Below are positions 26,188 through 35,031 of a stretch of 64,000 bases of DNA, piece by piece; within the stretch, counting starts at the first letter, position 1, and each line of letters starts with the position of its first letter. The stretch spans positions 3,100,001-3,164,000 of the forward strand of contig OZ220684.1 of assembly GCA_965116395.1 (NCBI GenBank), given 5' to 3'. Origin of the DNA: Bin5 sp965116395. Its GTDB lineage: Bacteria > Chloroflexota > Anaerolineae > Caldilineales > Caldilineaceae. A program made the position numbers and the translations under genes. The notes under the pieces were generated by a model. The model was not told the DNA's origin and ran no database searches. It saw only the letters and a list, made by a program, of their open reading frames with translations.

Positions 26188-26227
26188 CATGAATCTCGAC
26201 AATCCATCTATCAATCCTCCCACATAA
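26171..26227 (+). pseudogene. 5' stub of a DUF5615 PIN-like toxin
   Basis: ATG 26171 overlaps the antitoxin's end and reads MRVLLDMNLDNPSINPPT then TAA. DUF5615 toxins begin MRxLLDENLD, so the first ten residues match (with E to M at a catalytic position) and the rest is unrelated. The gene was truncated after about ten codons. Confidence 0.6.
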
Positions 26228-26289
26228 CCTGGATTCTCAACCTTGCTTCACGACCTCTGAACGTCCTTCACATCCTACAGGAACCTCCA

Positions 26290-27714
26290 ATGGACCGTCC
26301 CAATATCCTCCTCTTCTTCACCGACGACCACGGCCAGTGGGCAAATGGATGCTATGGCAACAGCGAACTGCAGACGCCCAATCTGGACCGGCTAGCCACC
26401 GAAGGAGCCCGATTCGCCGATGCCTTCACCCCCTGCCCCGTCTGCTCGCCCGCCCGCGCCTGCCTCATGACCGGGCGCACCCCCTCGCAGGTTGGCATCC
26501 ACGACTGGCTGCAGGAGGCAGAACCGGTCATCGGCGACCATAACTGGCTGGCCGCAGAAGAGACCCTGCCGCAACTCCTGTCCGGCGCCGGCTACCACTG
26601 CGGCCTCTCAGGGAAGTGGCACATGGGCCGTTCGCATAGCACGCCGCCCGGCTTCGACTGGGCCTTCGGCCTCCCCCGCTGGCAAGGCGCCCATAACGGC
26701 CCCTACACCTACCACCTCAACGGCCAGCCCCTGGAACTGACCGGAAACAAGAGCACGCTCATCACCGACCACGCGCTCCAATTCCTCGACGACGCGCCCC
26801 CGGATCAACCCTTCTTCCTCAAGGTAGGCTACATCGCCACCCACTCCCCCTACCAGGCCGAAACCCATGACCCGGAGTTGACCGCCCGCTTTGAAGACGC
26901 CGCCTTCAACGACATTCCGCCCTACCATCCCCATCCGTGGCAGCGCAACGAGGGCTTGGCCGGCGGCTTCCAACCGACCGATCAGCAGATTCGCAGCCGC
27001 TACATCGGCTACTACACCGCCGTTGCCGAGATCGACCGCGAGGTAGGCCGCCTGCTGAACCGGCTGGAAAAAGACGGCAGCCTCGACAACACCGTCATTA
27101 TCTACACTTCGGACCACGGCTGCTCGGTAGGCCAAAACGGCTTCTGGGGCAAAGGCAACAGCACCCGGCCTCTCAATATGTACGAGATTTCAACCCGCGT
27201 CCCCCTGATGATCCGCGCCCCGGGCCTGGTGCAAGCCGGACAGGTCAGCGAGCGCAGCGTCGATCATTACGACACCTTCAGCACCATCTGTGACTGGGTA
27301 GAAATCGCACTCGACGAAAGCCGCAACTATGCCGGCGCCAGCTACGCCCATCTGCTCGACGGCAGTGGCAACGGCGGATGGGACGATACGCGTTACGGCG
27401 AATACGGTGACCTGCGCATGGTGCGCACCCGCCAGCACAAATTCGTCAAACGCTATCCCGACGGCCCCCACGACCTGTTCGAACTGGACACCGATCCCGG
27501 CGAACAGCTCAACCGCGCCGGCTGGGACGAATTCGCAGCTATCCAGGATGGGTTGGAACAGCAGCTGGAAGAGTGGTACAGCCGCCATCAGGAGTCAACC
27601 AGCACCGGCCTGCGCATAAAGTATCAACGCACCCACAATCGCAATGAAGCCTGGCGAGATGGCATCCGTGAAAGGCGCGGCCTGCAAGTGTATGAGAAGT
27701 GGCAAGAAGCCTGA
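26290..27714 (+). CDS. Type I sulfatase (formylglycine-dependent)
   Basis: 474 aa, cytoplasmic by sequence (no signal peptide seen). RPNILLFFTDDHGQW carries the first metal ligands (DD); CSPARACLMTGR (Cys52) is the C-x-P-x-R site converted to formylglycine by the maturation enzyme; GKWHMG and the later SDHGCSVGQNGFWGKG supply the other active-site residues. The length and C-terminus fit arylsulfatase/choline-sulfatase-like enzymes. It should release sulfate from an organic sulfate ester. No sulfatase-maturase lies in this window. Confidence 0.9.
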   Translation: MDRPNILLFFTDDHGQWANGCYGNSELQTPNLDRLATEGARFADAFTPCPVCSPARACLMTGRTPSQVGIHDWLQEAEPVIGDHNWLAAEETLPQLLSGAGYHCGLSGKWHMGRSHSTPPGFDWAFGLPRWQGAHNGPYTYHLNGQPLELTGNKSTLITDHALQFLDDAPPDQPFFLKVGYIATHSPYQAETHDPELTARFEDAAFNDIPPYHPHPWQRNEGLAGGFQPTDQQIRSRYIGYYTAVAEIDREVGRLLNRLEKDGSLDNTVIIYTSDHGCSVGQNGFWGKGNSTRPLNMYEISTRVPLMIRAPGLVQAGQVSERSVDHYDTFSTICDWVEIALDESRNYAGASYAHLLDGSGNGGWDDTRYGEYGDLRMVRTRQHKFVKRYPDGPHDLFELDTDPGEQLNRAGWDEFAAIQDGLEQQLEEWYSRHQESTSTGLRIKYQRTHNRNEAWRDGIRERRGLQVYEKWQEA

Positions 27715-27792
27715 TATAGACAGCAGAAAGGAGCGCATTCCGCGCTCCAGAGGGTGGACACCTGCTGTCAAGATCGGATGTGAGCAGGCCTG

Positions 27793-28269
27793 CTACAGGC
27801 CGTGCCAGTCGCCGCTTCTGAACCAGGTCAGGAAGACCTTTCGATCCTCCGCATCGGCAATGGCATCTCCGGCGCCCTGGGCCTGCCCTTTGGTCTTACG
27901 CGCCGCGTCCATTTCTCCGGCCGCGGCGTAGGCCCTCGCCAAAGCATCATAGGCGAAAGCATAGTCCCAATCTTCCATCTGATCCGAGTTGGCTGTGATC
28001 AGCTCCAGACACCGGCGCGCGTGGCGCAGGGCTGCCTCGCCTAACCCCGCCGCCGCATAGACGCTCGCCACCACAAACTCTCCGCGGGCATGGTTGGCTA
28101 CCGTGCCCACCTGCATCCAGTGATAGCAACTTGCGTGGGCCGCATGAATGTACGGTTCGCTCGACGCCGGTGTCACCAGCCCGGCCTCCAGGGCGTCCAT
28201 CGTACTGTTATTCAAATCGATTCCAAACCAGCGGTGGGCTTTGTCAACTTCAAACGGCGCCTCAGCCAT
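27793..28269 (-). CDS. Small helical (TPR-like) protein of unknown function
   Basis: ATG 28269 follows AAGGAGA; the longer upstream frame lacks a ribosome site. 158 aa, all-helical, with Ala-rich repeats: HARGEFVVASVYAAAGLGEAALRHARRCLELI and WDYAFAYDALARAYAAAGEMDAARK look like two tetratricopeptide units. The first third (KAHRWFGIDLNNSTMDAL) is conserved-looking but unfamiliar. No function is proposed. Confidence 0.6.
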   Translation of the reverse strand: MAEAPFEVDKAHRWFGIDLNNSTMDALEAGLVTPASSEPYIHAAHASCYHWMQVGTVANHARGEFVVASVYAAAGLGEAALRHARRCLELITANSDQMEDWDYAFAYDALARAYAAAGEMDAARKTKGQAQGAGDAIADAEDRKVFLTWFRSGDWHGL

Positions 28270-28417
28270 AGCTTCTCCTTTCCAGACCGTCAAGGTCTCG
28301 TCCACCGCCCGGGAAAACCGGCTTAAGCCGGCGGAAGAAAACCCGCTCATGATAACTTGGGTGCACGGCTAACTATGTCATCGCCTCGTGGTCTTGCAAC
28401 ACCTCACGGCTTTTCGA

Positions 28418-29068
28418 TCAGACAATACCCACCAAACAGGCATAGTTGTGGGCCGATGTCGGCGCCTCGATCTCCTCTTCCCACAAATGCAGACAGCGCG
28501 TGACAGAAAAGCCGGCCTCCTCGAGCAGTTCCAGATGTCGGCTGATAGGGAACCGGCCCGCTTCAAAAGGATGCCGTGTGCCGTCCGGCTTGATAAAATC
28601 TCCGTTAAGCAGAATCCCACCCTCAGGCAGCGCCGGCGCACAGGCCCGATAAACCTGAGACGTCTGCGCCTGACCACCCAAATCGTGCAGCGCCCAGGTG
28701 GACACGATCGCTGCCGGCTGGCGCGACAAGTTGGCCGTCCAACTGTCTTGCAGCAGGTCAGCCTGTTGCAACTGCACGCGTGCGCCAAACCGTTCCAGCC
28801 GCGACGCCGCCTGCTTCAGCATCGGCTCCGAAAAGTCGACCCCTTCATACGAAATCTGCGGCAGCCGCGTCAACAGATATTCGGCCAGATAAGCAGGCCC
28901 GATTCCCAGTTCGACGACATGGCCTTCTGCCGGTATTGCGCTATCCAGCTGTTGTAAAACTGTTTCGAACAGGTGCAGCCGCTCCGGCGTCGGCTTAAAC
29001 CGCCGCGCCCAATCCTCAGCGTAGTCGGCCTCGTGGAACTGATGTATCGCGCCAACGACTTCAGTCAT
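28418..29068 (-). CDS. Class I SAM-dependent methyltransferase
   Basis: 216 aa; start supported by GGAAGGATG just upstream. Motif I VVELGIGPAYLAEYLL, the acidic residue in YEGVDFSEPML, and motif IV AAIVSTWALHDLGG are in the expected order and spacing. The end (FEAGRFPISRHLELLEEAGFSVTRCLHLWEEE) fits the C-terminal sheet of small-molecule methyltransferases. It lies upstream of the helical protein on the same strand, about 150 bp away. Confidence 0.8.
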   Translation of the reverse strand: MTEVVGAIHQFHEADYAEDWARRFKPTPERLHLFETVLQQLDSAIPAEGHVVELGIGPAYLAEYLLTRLPQISYEGVDFSEPMLKQAASRLERFGARVQLQQADLLQDSWTANLSRQPAAIVSTWALHDLGGQAQTSQVYRACAPALPEGGILLNGDFIKPDGTRHPFEAGRFPISRHLELLEEAGFSVTRCLHLWEEEIEAPTSAHNYACLVGIV

Positions 29069-29216
29069 CGATCATCCTTCCGGTCTGCGATTGACTTGAT
29101 GGACTGTGAATGAGCGCCGCAATTCGCGCCGGCGCCGTCAACTCTCCCGATCACATAATCACATACTTCACAGTTCAGCCAAATCACAACGCCCCTGACA
29201 GTCACAGAGGCTCTCC

Positions 29217-29253
29217 AAAAAAAGTGAGGAGCCGGGCGTCCTTGCCCGGCTCC
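29217..29253 (-). terminator. Rho-independent terminator of the HtrA operon
   Basis: On the minus strand a perfect 10-bp stem (GGAGCCGGGC paired with GCCCGGCTCC, 29228-29253, 6-nt loop) is followed four bases later by seven T residues (complement of A 29217-29223). It lies about 90 bp after the htrA stop. Confidence 0.85.
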
Positions 29254-29344
29254 CCGCCTACTTTATTGGAGGAGGTATATGTCAACTGAATGGGAATGCG
29301 GCACGCGCCCCCGTCACTTCAGGGGCGCGCTCAACCCCACACTC

Positions 29345-30745
29345 TCAATTGCCGCTTTCCACTTCCAGGCTCAGTACTTCGCCGCTCGAAGCGTCAACCA
29401 ACACCGTCGCCGTCTTCTCGTCTCCCTCTAACGTGACGATCCAGACCCTGACGCCGCCGCGGATCCCGCTGCGGGCGGAACTCTTCGCGATATCTCCTAT
29501 TTCGTCTGACACTTCATCAACCGCAATCCCGACTGCTACACCACTGCTTATCACCTGCACAGCGGCGGCGCTGCTTTCAATCGGGGGCCGCGTGCCCAAC
29601 TCTACGTCATAGGTGCGGTTTCTGCCTCTGCGCAGCACACCGATCTCCACCGTGTCGCCGGGCGACTTCTGCATAACCAGGTAACTGATCACGTCTTCGA
29701 AGTTCCGCACCTCCGCCCCGTCGATGCTGACGATTATGTCGCCGTTGCGCAGGCCTGCATCTGCCGCTGGGCCGCCGCGCATCACTTGACCCACCACAAC
29801 CCCGAGAATATCAGAGTCCAGGTTCATGGACTGGGCCAGCGGCGCCGAAATCGTTCTGCCGGAAACACCAAGAAATGGGTAGAGATACTCTCCCTCGCTG
29901 ATCAGAGCCGGTATGACCCGCTCGGCCACCGTAATCGGTATCGCAAAGCCCACACCTGAATTGACACTTGCGCCCATGACAGAACGCTCCTGCGTGCGAA
30001 TCGCGAAGTTGATACCCACCACCCGACCACTGAGGTTCAGCAGCGGCCCGCCCGAATTGCCGGGATTGATCGCCGCGTCTGTCTGAACTACCTCCGGCAG
30101 CGAGTACCGGCCAGCCCGGCCCGGATCCCCAACGGGTAAGCTCCGCCCCAGCGCGCTGACGATGCCCAAAGTCATCGAGTTCTCAAGGCCGAAGGGGCTA
30201 CCCAATGCGATCGTATAGTGGCCGACTCTAGGCAGCCCCGGCGCTCGCTCGAGCGGCTGCAGGCTCATGCCTCCAGGAGCCTCCACCCGAAGCACGGCCA
30301 GGTCCGACTGCGCATCCCTTGCCACTAGCTCCGCCTCTGCCCACGTCCCATCGTAAAAGCTTACGAATATGTCAGCCGCGTCTTCAACGACGTGGCTGTT
30401 GGTCACGATATGCCCTTCTTCATCCCAAACCCAACCGCTGCCCTGACCCCACTGTCCCTGAGTCGGATCGGAGGAACGGGACTCTGAATGCCGCACCTGA
30501 ATGCTGACTACTGACTGGGTTGCCCCTTCATATATGCGGGACAGCAATTCCTGGTCGGGGTGATCGGGCCCTTCCTCCTGCGTGATGTATGTGTACGTTT
30601 GCGGCCGGTACTCCGGTGTAGTGGCATCGACTGTGGCCGGCGCAATCTCAATCCTCCCTATGCCAGCCAGTCCAATCACAAATGCCATCGCCAGGGTACC
30701 AACCACAACTATAAACGTTCGCAAACTAACGGTCTTTGGTTGCAC
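29345..30745 (-). CDS. HtrA/DegP-type membrane-anchored serine protease
   Basis: Start placed at GTG 30745, after AAGGAAGAC, giving a short basic N-terminus and one membrane anchor (FIVVVGTLAMAFVIGLAGI). Trypsin-like triad: His118 (TNSHVV), Asp148 (SDLAVLRV), Ser231 (NPGNSGGPL). A single PDZ domain (about residues 290-375, DAGLRNGDIIVSIDG) recognises substrate C-termini. The last 45 residues (VWIVTLEGDEKTATVLVDASSGEVLSLEV) look like a PepSY-type domain, an unusual addition. The protease faces the cell exterior or periplasm. It is the third gene of an operon with a two-component pair, so envelope-stress control is likely. Confidence 0.87.
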   Translation of the reverse strand: MQPKTVSLRTFIVVVGTLAMAFVIGLAGIGRIEIAPATVDATTPEYRPQTYTYITQEEGPDHPDQELLSRIYEGATQSVVSIQVRHSESRSSDPTQGQWGQGSGWVWDEEGHIVTNSHVVEDAADIFVSFYDGTWAEAELVARDAQSDLAVLRVEAPGGMSLQPLERAPGLPRVGHYTIALGSPFGLENSMTLGIVSALGRSLPVGDPGRAGRYSLPEVVQTDAAINPGNSGGPLLNLSGRVVGINFAIRTQERSVMGASVNSGVGFAIPITVAERVIPALISEGEYLYPFLGVSGRTISAPLAQSMNLDSDILGVVVGQVMRGGPAADAGLRNGDIIVSIDGAEVRNFEDVISYLVMQKSPGDTVEIGVLRRGRNRTYDVELGTRPPIESSAAAVQVISSGVAVGIAVDEVSDEIGDIAKSSARSGIRGGVRVWIVTLEGDEKTATVLVDASSGEVLSLEVESGN

Positions 30746-30806
30746 TGTATGTCTTCCTTGATCTGCAACACATCTCCTCTCCAACATCTGAGAGGATGTT
30801 CCGCAT
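30726..30806 (-). CDS. Possible 26-codon leader ORF overlapping htrA
   Basis: ATG 30806 has the best Shine-Dalgarno in the area (AAGGAGGAG, five bases away) and reads MRNILSDVGEEMCCRSRKTY then SATKDR and TAG. Its stop lies 20 bp inside htrA in another frame. It could couple or attenuate htrA translation. Alternatively it is chance. Confidence 0.3.
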   Translation of the reverse strand: MRNILSDVGEEMCCRSRKTYSATKDR

Positions 30807-30930
30807 CGACTCCTCCTTCAGAATATAGGATAGCAGGATCCGCCACTGGAGTCCTTATCAGAATCCTATGGCAACTTTAACGCAACCTTAAATCGCAATG
30901 AAGAGAAGTGAACAGTACAGGCAACAAGTG

Positions 30931-32361
30931 TTACAAGTCGTCAGCCTCTGGGGTCTGGGGAAGGTTTTTCGGAAGAGAAAGCACCAATCTTGCCCCCGTA
31001 TCCCTGGCGCGATTATGCGCAGTCAGCGTGCCGCCTTGGGCCTCTGCCAGCCGGCGCGAGAGCGCCAATCCAATCCCCATCCCTTCCCGCACCCGCTCCT
31101 GCCGCGGAGAGCGGTAGAGAAAGTCGAAAATGCGCTCCAATTCGGACGGGCCAATGCCCGGCCCTGAGTCCTCGATCGTCAGCACCATCCGGTCCGCCTC
31201 AGAACCAACAGAAATCTGGATCTGCCCACCGTTCGGCGTGTACTTGATCGCGTTGTCCAACAGATTGCCGACTATCTGCCCCAAACGCATCGGGTCCGCA
31301 GCCGCCTGCGTCATCGTCGGCGAAAAGTCCGTGATAAGTTCGATATCCTTCTCGCTCATGCGCGGATCATAACGGCGGCACTCTTCCAGAACCAACGCTT
31401 CAACATCGGTGGGGACGATATCAAGCGCCATATCCTGAAGATCATTCCGGGCCAGTATAGCCAGATCGTCCAACAGACGGCGCAACTGATCCACCTGGTC
31501 GTCAATGCCCGCAGAAAGTTCGACGACCACATCAGTATCTGTACCGTTCTGCCCCATAACCTGCGCCGCCGCCTTAATCGCGCCCAAAGGGCGCCCCAAC
31601 TCATGCACCACCGCGCTCAGCAGCCGCCTTCTCCCCTGCTCCAACTCATACAGCCGCTCGGACATCTCGTTGAATGTGCGGGCCAGCGTTCGCACTTCGG
31701 TCGGCCCTTCTTCCACCACCCGGCTCGGAGGGGCATCGAAACTAACTGCCCGGCTTGCCTTTGTCAATCTCTCCAGGGGCTGATTCAGCGAGCGGCTGAG
31801 AGCGAAGCTCAGAGTTACCGACACCAGCAGACCTGCGCTTACGGCTCCCCAAACCGTCCAACGCAGGATCCTCAAGCGTCTCGTCACCTGCGTCAGCTGC
31901 TGCGACAGATGTACCGCGCCGACCACCTCCTGATCCTCATTCCGCACCGGAACCGCCACGTCCGCATTGCCCAGGCTCACCTGCCGTGCTATCTCGCCGG
32001 CCAGAGCCCGCTGCAAAAGCGCCGGGTCGGGCGGCCGTATAGGCACCTGCGTCGAAGCCGTGGCCAGGCCCGGTCTCACCACGATTTTGCCGTCCCGATC
32101 CACCAGATAGAACAGAGTCGGTACCCGTACTTGCAACCGGGCGAATAGTGACCGCGCCTGCTCTGGGTCCTCCTGCGCCTCTAGCTCGGCCTGATAGAGC
32201 CTCGAAATCAGTTCCCCCTGTCCAGCCAGTTCCGCGGTCGCTTCATCCAACACAAAGCGGGCCTCGATCAAGTAGAAAAGCAGAAAGCTGAGCAACGGAA
32301 CAATCACCAGCAGAGGAAGCAGATGACTGATCGTCAACCGGCTTCGTAGATTACGCCACAT
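30931..32361 (-). CDS. Sensor histidine kinase with HAMP domain
   Basis: Start at ATG 32361 (MWRNLRSRL), overlapping the regulator by 11 bp. 476 aa: membrane helix, extracytoplasmic sensor (about residues 30-150), second helix (WTVWGAVSAGLLVSVTLSFAL), HAMP (LERLTKASRAVSFD...), HisKA with the phospho-acceptor in VVHELGRPLGAIKAA, then N box NLLDNAIKYTPNGG, DSGPGIG and GMGIGLALSR (G boxes). The classic HExxxP motif is present as HELGRP. It should phosphorylate the adjacent OmpR-type regulator in response to an envelope signal. Confidence 0.9.
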   Translation of the reverse strand: MWRNLRSRLTISHLLPLLVIVPLLSFLLFYLIEARFVLDEATAELAGQGELISRLYQAELEAQEDPEQARSLFARLQVRVPTLFYLVDRDGKIVVRPGLATASTQVPIRPPDPALLQRALAGEIARQVSLGNADVAVPVRNEDQEVVGAVHLSQQLTQVTRRLRILRWTVWGAVSAGLLVSVTLSFALSRSLNQPLERLTKASRAVSFDAPPSRVVEEGPTEVRTLARTFNEMSERLYELEQGRRRLLSAVVHELGRPLGAIKAAAQVMGQNGTDTDVVVELSAGIDDQVDQLRRLLDDLAILARNDLQDMALDIVPTDVEALVLEECRRYDPRMSEKDIELITDFSPTMTQAAADPMRLGQIVGNLLDNAIKYTPNGGQIQISVGSEADRMVLTIEDSGPGIGPSELERIFDFLYRSPRQERVREGMGIGLALSRRLAEAQGGTLTAHNRARDTGARLVLSLPKNLPQTPEADDL

Positions 32362-33070
32362 GCACTTCATCCTCTTCTGCGGGGGTCAACCGGTAGCCCA
32401 CCCCCCGCACCGTGTGAATACGGCGGGGCCGGGCCGGATCCTCCTCAATCTTCGTGCGCAACCAGCGTATATGCACATATACCGTCTGCGTTTCGCCGAT
32501 CCACTCCGTCCCCCATACATTCTCCATAATGTCGGCGATAGGCACCGCCTCACCTGCCCGGCTCGCCAGATAGGCAAGTAACTGGAACTCCTTGGGCGTC
32601 AGCGCCACCGCCCGTCCGCCGACAGTAGCCAGATGCGCAGAACGGTCTAACGCCAAATCGCCGACAACATGACTGTGCGGGTCGGCCCCGTCGCCGCGAT
32701 CCCCGCTCACCGCCGCGCGCCGCAAAACAGCCTTCACCCTCGCCAGCAGCACATCGATATCGAACGGTTTCGTCACATAATCGTCCGCGCCCAGCTCCAG
32801 CCCGACAATTTCGTCCAACTCCCGCCGCCGGGCCGTCACAAAAATGACAGGCGCGTCAACCGACTGCTGCAGCGCGCGCAAAGTCTCCAACCCGTCCATC
32901 CCCGGCAAGCCGATGTCCAGCAGCACCAGTTGCGGCTGCGCTTCCAGTGCCTTTGCCAGCGCCTCCTCTCCGCTGCCGGCCGTCTCCGTACTGTAACCGG
33001 CATTCTGCAAGCCGATTGAGACGCTGCGCCGCATCAGTAGATCGTCATCAACCACAAGTATCATCGTCAT
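32351..33070 (-). CDS. OmpR/PhoB-family response regulator
   Basis: 239 aa. Receiver domain with acidic pocket VVDDD, phospho-acceptor LLDIGLPGMDG (about Asp53), switch Thr in FVTARR and Lys in DYVTKPF; then a winged-helix DNA-binding domain (GRAVALTPKEFQLLAYLASRAG... VRGVGYRL). Overlaps the kinase gene, forming RR-HK-htrA, an arrangement reminiscent of CpxR/CssR-type envelope-stress systems. Confidence 0.9.
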   Translation of the reverse strand: MTMILVVDDDLLMRRSVSIGLQNAGYSTETAGSGEEALAKALEAQPQLVLLDIGLPGMDGLETLRALQQSVDAPVIFVTARRRELDEIVGLELGADDYVTKPFDIDVLLARVKAVLRRAAVSGDRGDGADPHSHVVGDLALDRSAHLATVGGRAVALTPKEFQLLAYLASRAGEAVPIADIMENVWGTEWIGETQTVYVHIRWLRTKIEEDPARPRRIHTVRGVGYRLTPAEEDEVHVA

Positions 33071-33148
33071 AGAGAACTAAAGTGTACCAAATAATTCTCA
33101 GCAAGAGTGAGAAGCGCAAAAGAAACGCCTTTCACTTCACCCCGATCG

Positions 33149-33634
33149 TCAGCGCACACCCACGCCGAACTCATACACCAGCTGTCCCCCCAGCCAGCCA
33201 CTGAAAACGACCAGCCCGATGCCCAATAGCAGCTGCACGGTCAACCGCCATTTCGGCCCGCGCAGGGTCATGAGATCCGCCACCGAAAACCACCCCTCCC
33301 CCTCCGCTCTCTTCGACCGCCTCCAATGCAGCCAGCCGCGGTAAATCAGGTCACCGTAAAGAACTGCCAGAGCCAGACCGCTCCCCGTATGCCAGTTGAG
33401 AAGGGGCCGGTACGGCGCCTCCGGCGGCAGCGCCCCCTGCGCGACGATGCCGCTTACGATCGCCGCCAGCAAAGCCAGCCATCCCGGAAAGAGCAAACCC
33501 CAGCCTATGATTCCCAGTTCCACACGGGGCCAGCGGTGAAGCGTCCCCAGGATCGCCAAACTGCCGCAAATCAGCAGCGCGATCGGAAAATGGACAACAG
33601 CGGCATGGACGAGAGCGGTCATCATTATAGCCAA
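33149..33634 (-). CDS. DUF2231-like membrane protein
   Basis: 161 aa, four hydrophobic segments. The opening ALVHAAVVHFPIALLICGSLA is the DUF2231 signature (HAAxVHFPIAL, whose histidine may bind haem or metal). Four-helix DUF2231 proteins are inner-membrane and of unknown function, often near redox genes; here msrP-msrQ lies on the opposite strand to the right. Confidence 0.65.
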   Translation of the reverse strand: MAIMMTALVHAAVVHFPIALLICGSLAILGTLHRWPRVELGIIGWGLLFPGWLALLAAIVSGIVAQGALPPEAPYRPLLNWHTGSGLALAVLYGDLIYRGWLHWRRSKRAEGEGWFSVADLMTLRGPKWRLTVQLLLGIGLVVFSGWLGGQLVYEFGVGVR

Positions 33635-33860
33635 TTTGGGTGCGCCGTGTCTTCACACCGGCGGCTGCCATTCGCTGGCCCCGCTGAACGCAAGGCCGCC
33701 TGAACACGCCAGCCACTAGCATGCCCAGTAAACAGTACTCTACTCCTCAACTCGCTGTCTCCGCAACTCTGCGCCAACCTGTTAACTGCATCTTAGAGCA
33801 GCAAAAAGCTTCACATACGGTTTCTTTTTTCTATAACGATCTGATAAGATTCTAGGCAAT

Positions 33861-33887
33861 AGTTACATAATAACTGCGAGTTATACT
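33861..33887 (+). promoter_or_regulatory. Palindromic operator-like site and -10 box before msrP
   Basis: ATAACTGCGAGTTAT (33870-33884) is a perfect 6-3-6 palindrome; the preceding AGTTA-CATAA-TAACT (33861-33875) shares an arm with it. A TATACT (33882-33887) overlaps the right arm, so a bound repressor could block the promoter. The surrounding 100 bp is AT-rich. The gap 33635-33957 holds no gene. Confidence 0.4.
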
Positions 33888-33957
33888 GATTCTGTAAGTG
33901 AATTCGGACATCCGAAACCACTCCAAATCGTCTGTGCATGGCGAAAGGATGAAGAAA

Positions 33958-34941
33958 ATGGCACGCATACAGATTCCCAAGATCCCCTGGCAAGAGATCA
34001 CACCGGAAGAGGTATTCCTTAACCGGCGCAGCTTCATGAAAGGCGCAGGACTGGCGCTGGGTTCAACAGCCCTGGCCGCTTGTTCGATGCCCGAAACGGA
34101 GGAGGTGGCCAGCGGTGGTGACGAGGCAAGCGCCGCGCAACCAGAGGCTGCTCCTGCCGAGCTTAGCGGTACCGACGAACTTGGCGACCCGTTCAACACA
34201 TTCGATCAGATTACCAACTATAACAACTATTACGAATTCTCCACCGACAAGCAGGCCGTGGCCCGTCTGGCCGAAGGCTACTCCACCTCCCCCTGGACCG
34301 TTGAGATCGGCGGGCTGGTCAATAATCCCGGCACCTACGATGTCGACGAACTGCGCCAGATGTTCGACATCGAAGAGCGCATCTACCGGCTGCGCTGCGT
34401 GGAAGCCTGGTCGATGGTGATCCCCTGGATGGGATTCCCAATCTCCGACCTGCTCGCAGTCATCGAACCGAAATCAGAAGCGAAATATGTGCGCTTTGAG
34501 ACAGTTCTCGACATGGAGGGGATGCCAGGCCAGCGCAGTAGCAGTTGGTACCAATGGCCCTATGTCGAAGGCCTCCGCATCGACGAAGCCATGAACCCAC
34601 TTGCCATCCTGGCCACCGGCCTCTATGGCAAAGACCTTCTGCCTCAGAACGGCGCGCCGATTCGCCTCGTTGCCCCCTGGAAGTACGGCTTTAAGAGCAT
34701 CAAGTCGATCGTCAAAATCGATCTCGTCGAAGAGCAGCCAACCTCTCTGTGGATGGCCGCAGCGGGCAATGAATACGGCTTCTATGCCAATGTGAACCCG
34801 GAAGTCAACCACCCCCGCTGGTCACAGGCTACTGAGCGGCGCATCGGCGAAAGTGGCCGCCGCCCAACCCTGATGTTTAACGGTTATGAAGAGCAGGTGG
34901 CCTATCTCTACGAAGGCATGGACCTGGTTGCGAACTACTAG
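33958..34941 (+). CDS. msrP: Molybdopterin-dependent protein-methionine-sulfoxide reductase MsrP
   Basis: ATG 33958 (MARIQIPKI) is preferred because it has AAGGATG at normal spacing; ATG 33949 would have none. 327 aa. A twin-arginine signal (NRRSFMKGAGLALGSTALAAC, Arg23-Arg24) exports the folded protein. The YedY/MsrP fold follows: NNYYEFSTDKQAVARLAEGY (family motif), and RLRCVEAWSMVIPWMG containing the cysteine ligand of molybdenum. It repairs oxidised methionines in exported proteins with electrons from MsrQ, whose gene follows 90 bp later. Confidence 0.9.
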   Translation: MARIQIPKIPWQEITPEEVFLNRRSFMKGAGLALGSTALAACSMPETEEVASGGDEASAAQPEAAPAELSGTDELGDPFNTFDQITNYNNYYEFSTDKQAVARLAEGYSTSPWTVEIGGLVNNPGTYDVDELRQMFDIEERIYRLRCVEAWSMVIPWMGFPISDLLAVIEPKSEAKYVRFETVLDMEGMPGQRSSSWYQWPYVEGLRIDEAMNPLAILATGLYGKDLLPQNGAPIRLVAPWKYGFKSIKSIVKIDLVEEQPTSLWMAAAGNEYGFYANVNPEVNHPRWSQATERRIGESGRRPTLMFNGYEEQVAYLYEGMDLVANY

Positions 34942-35031
34942 AGTGCCGTCAAGACTGCAGCGGTTGGTGGCCGGCGGTCATCAACCACGCCGGCCGCTAG
35001 CCACTGCTTCTGCATCTGTAGAAGGTGACGC

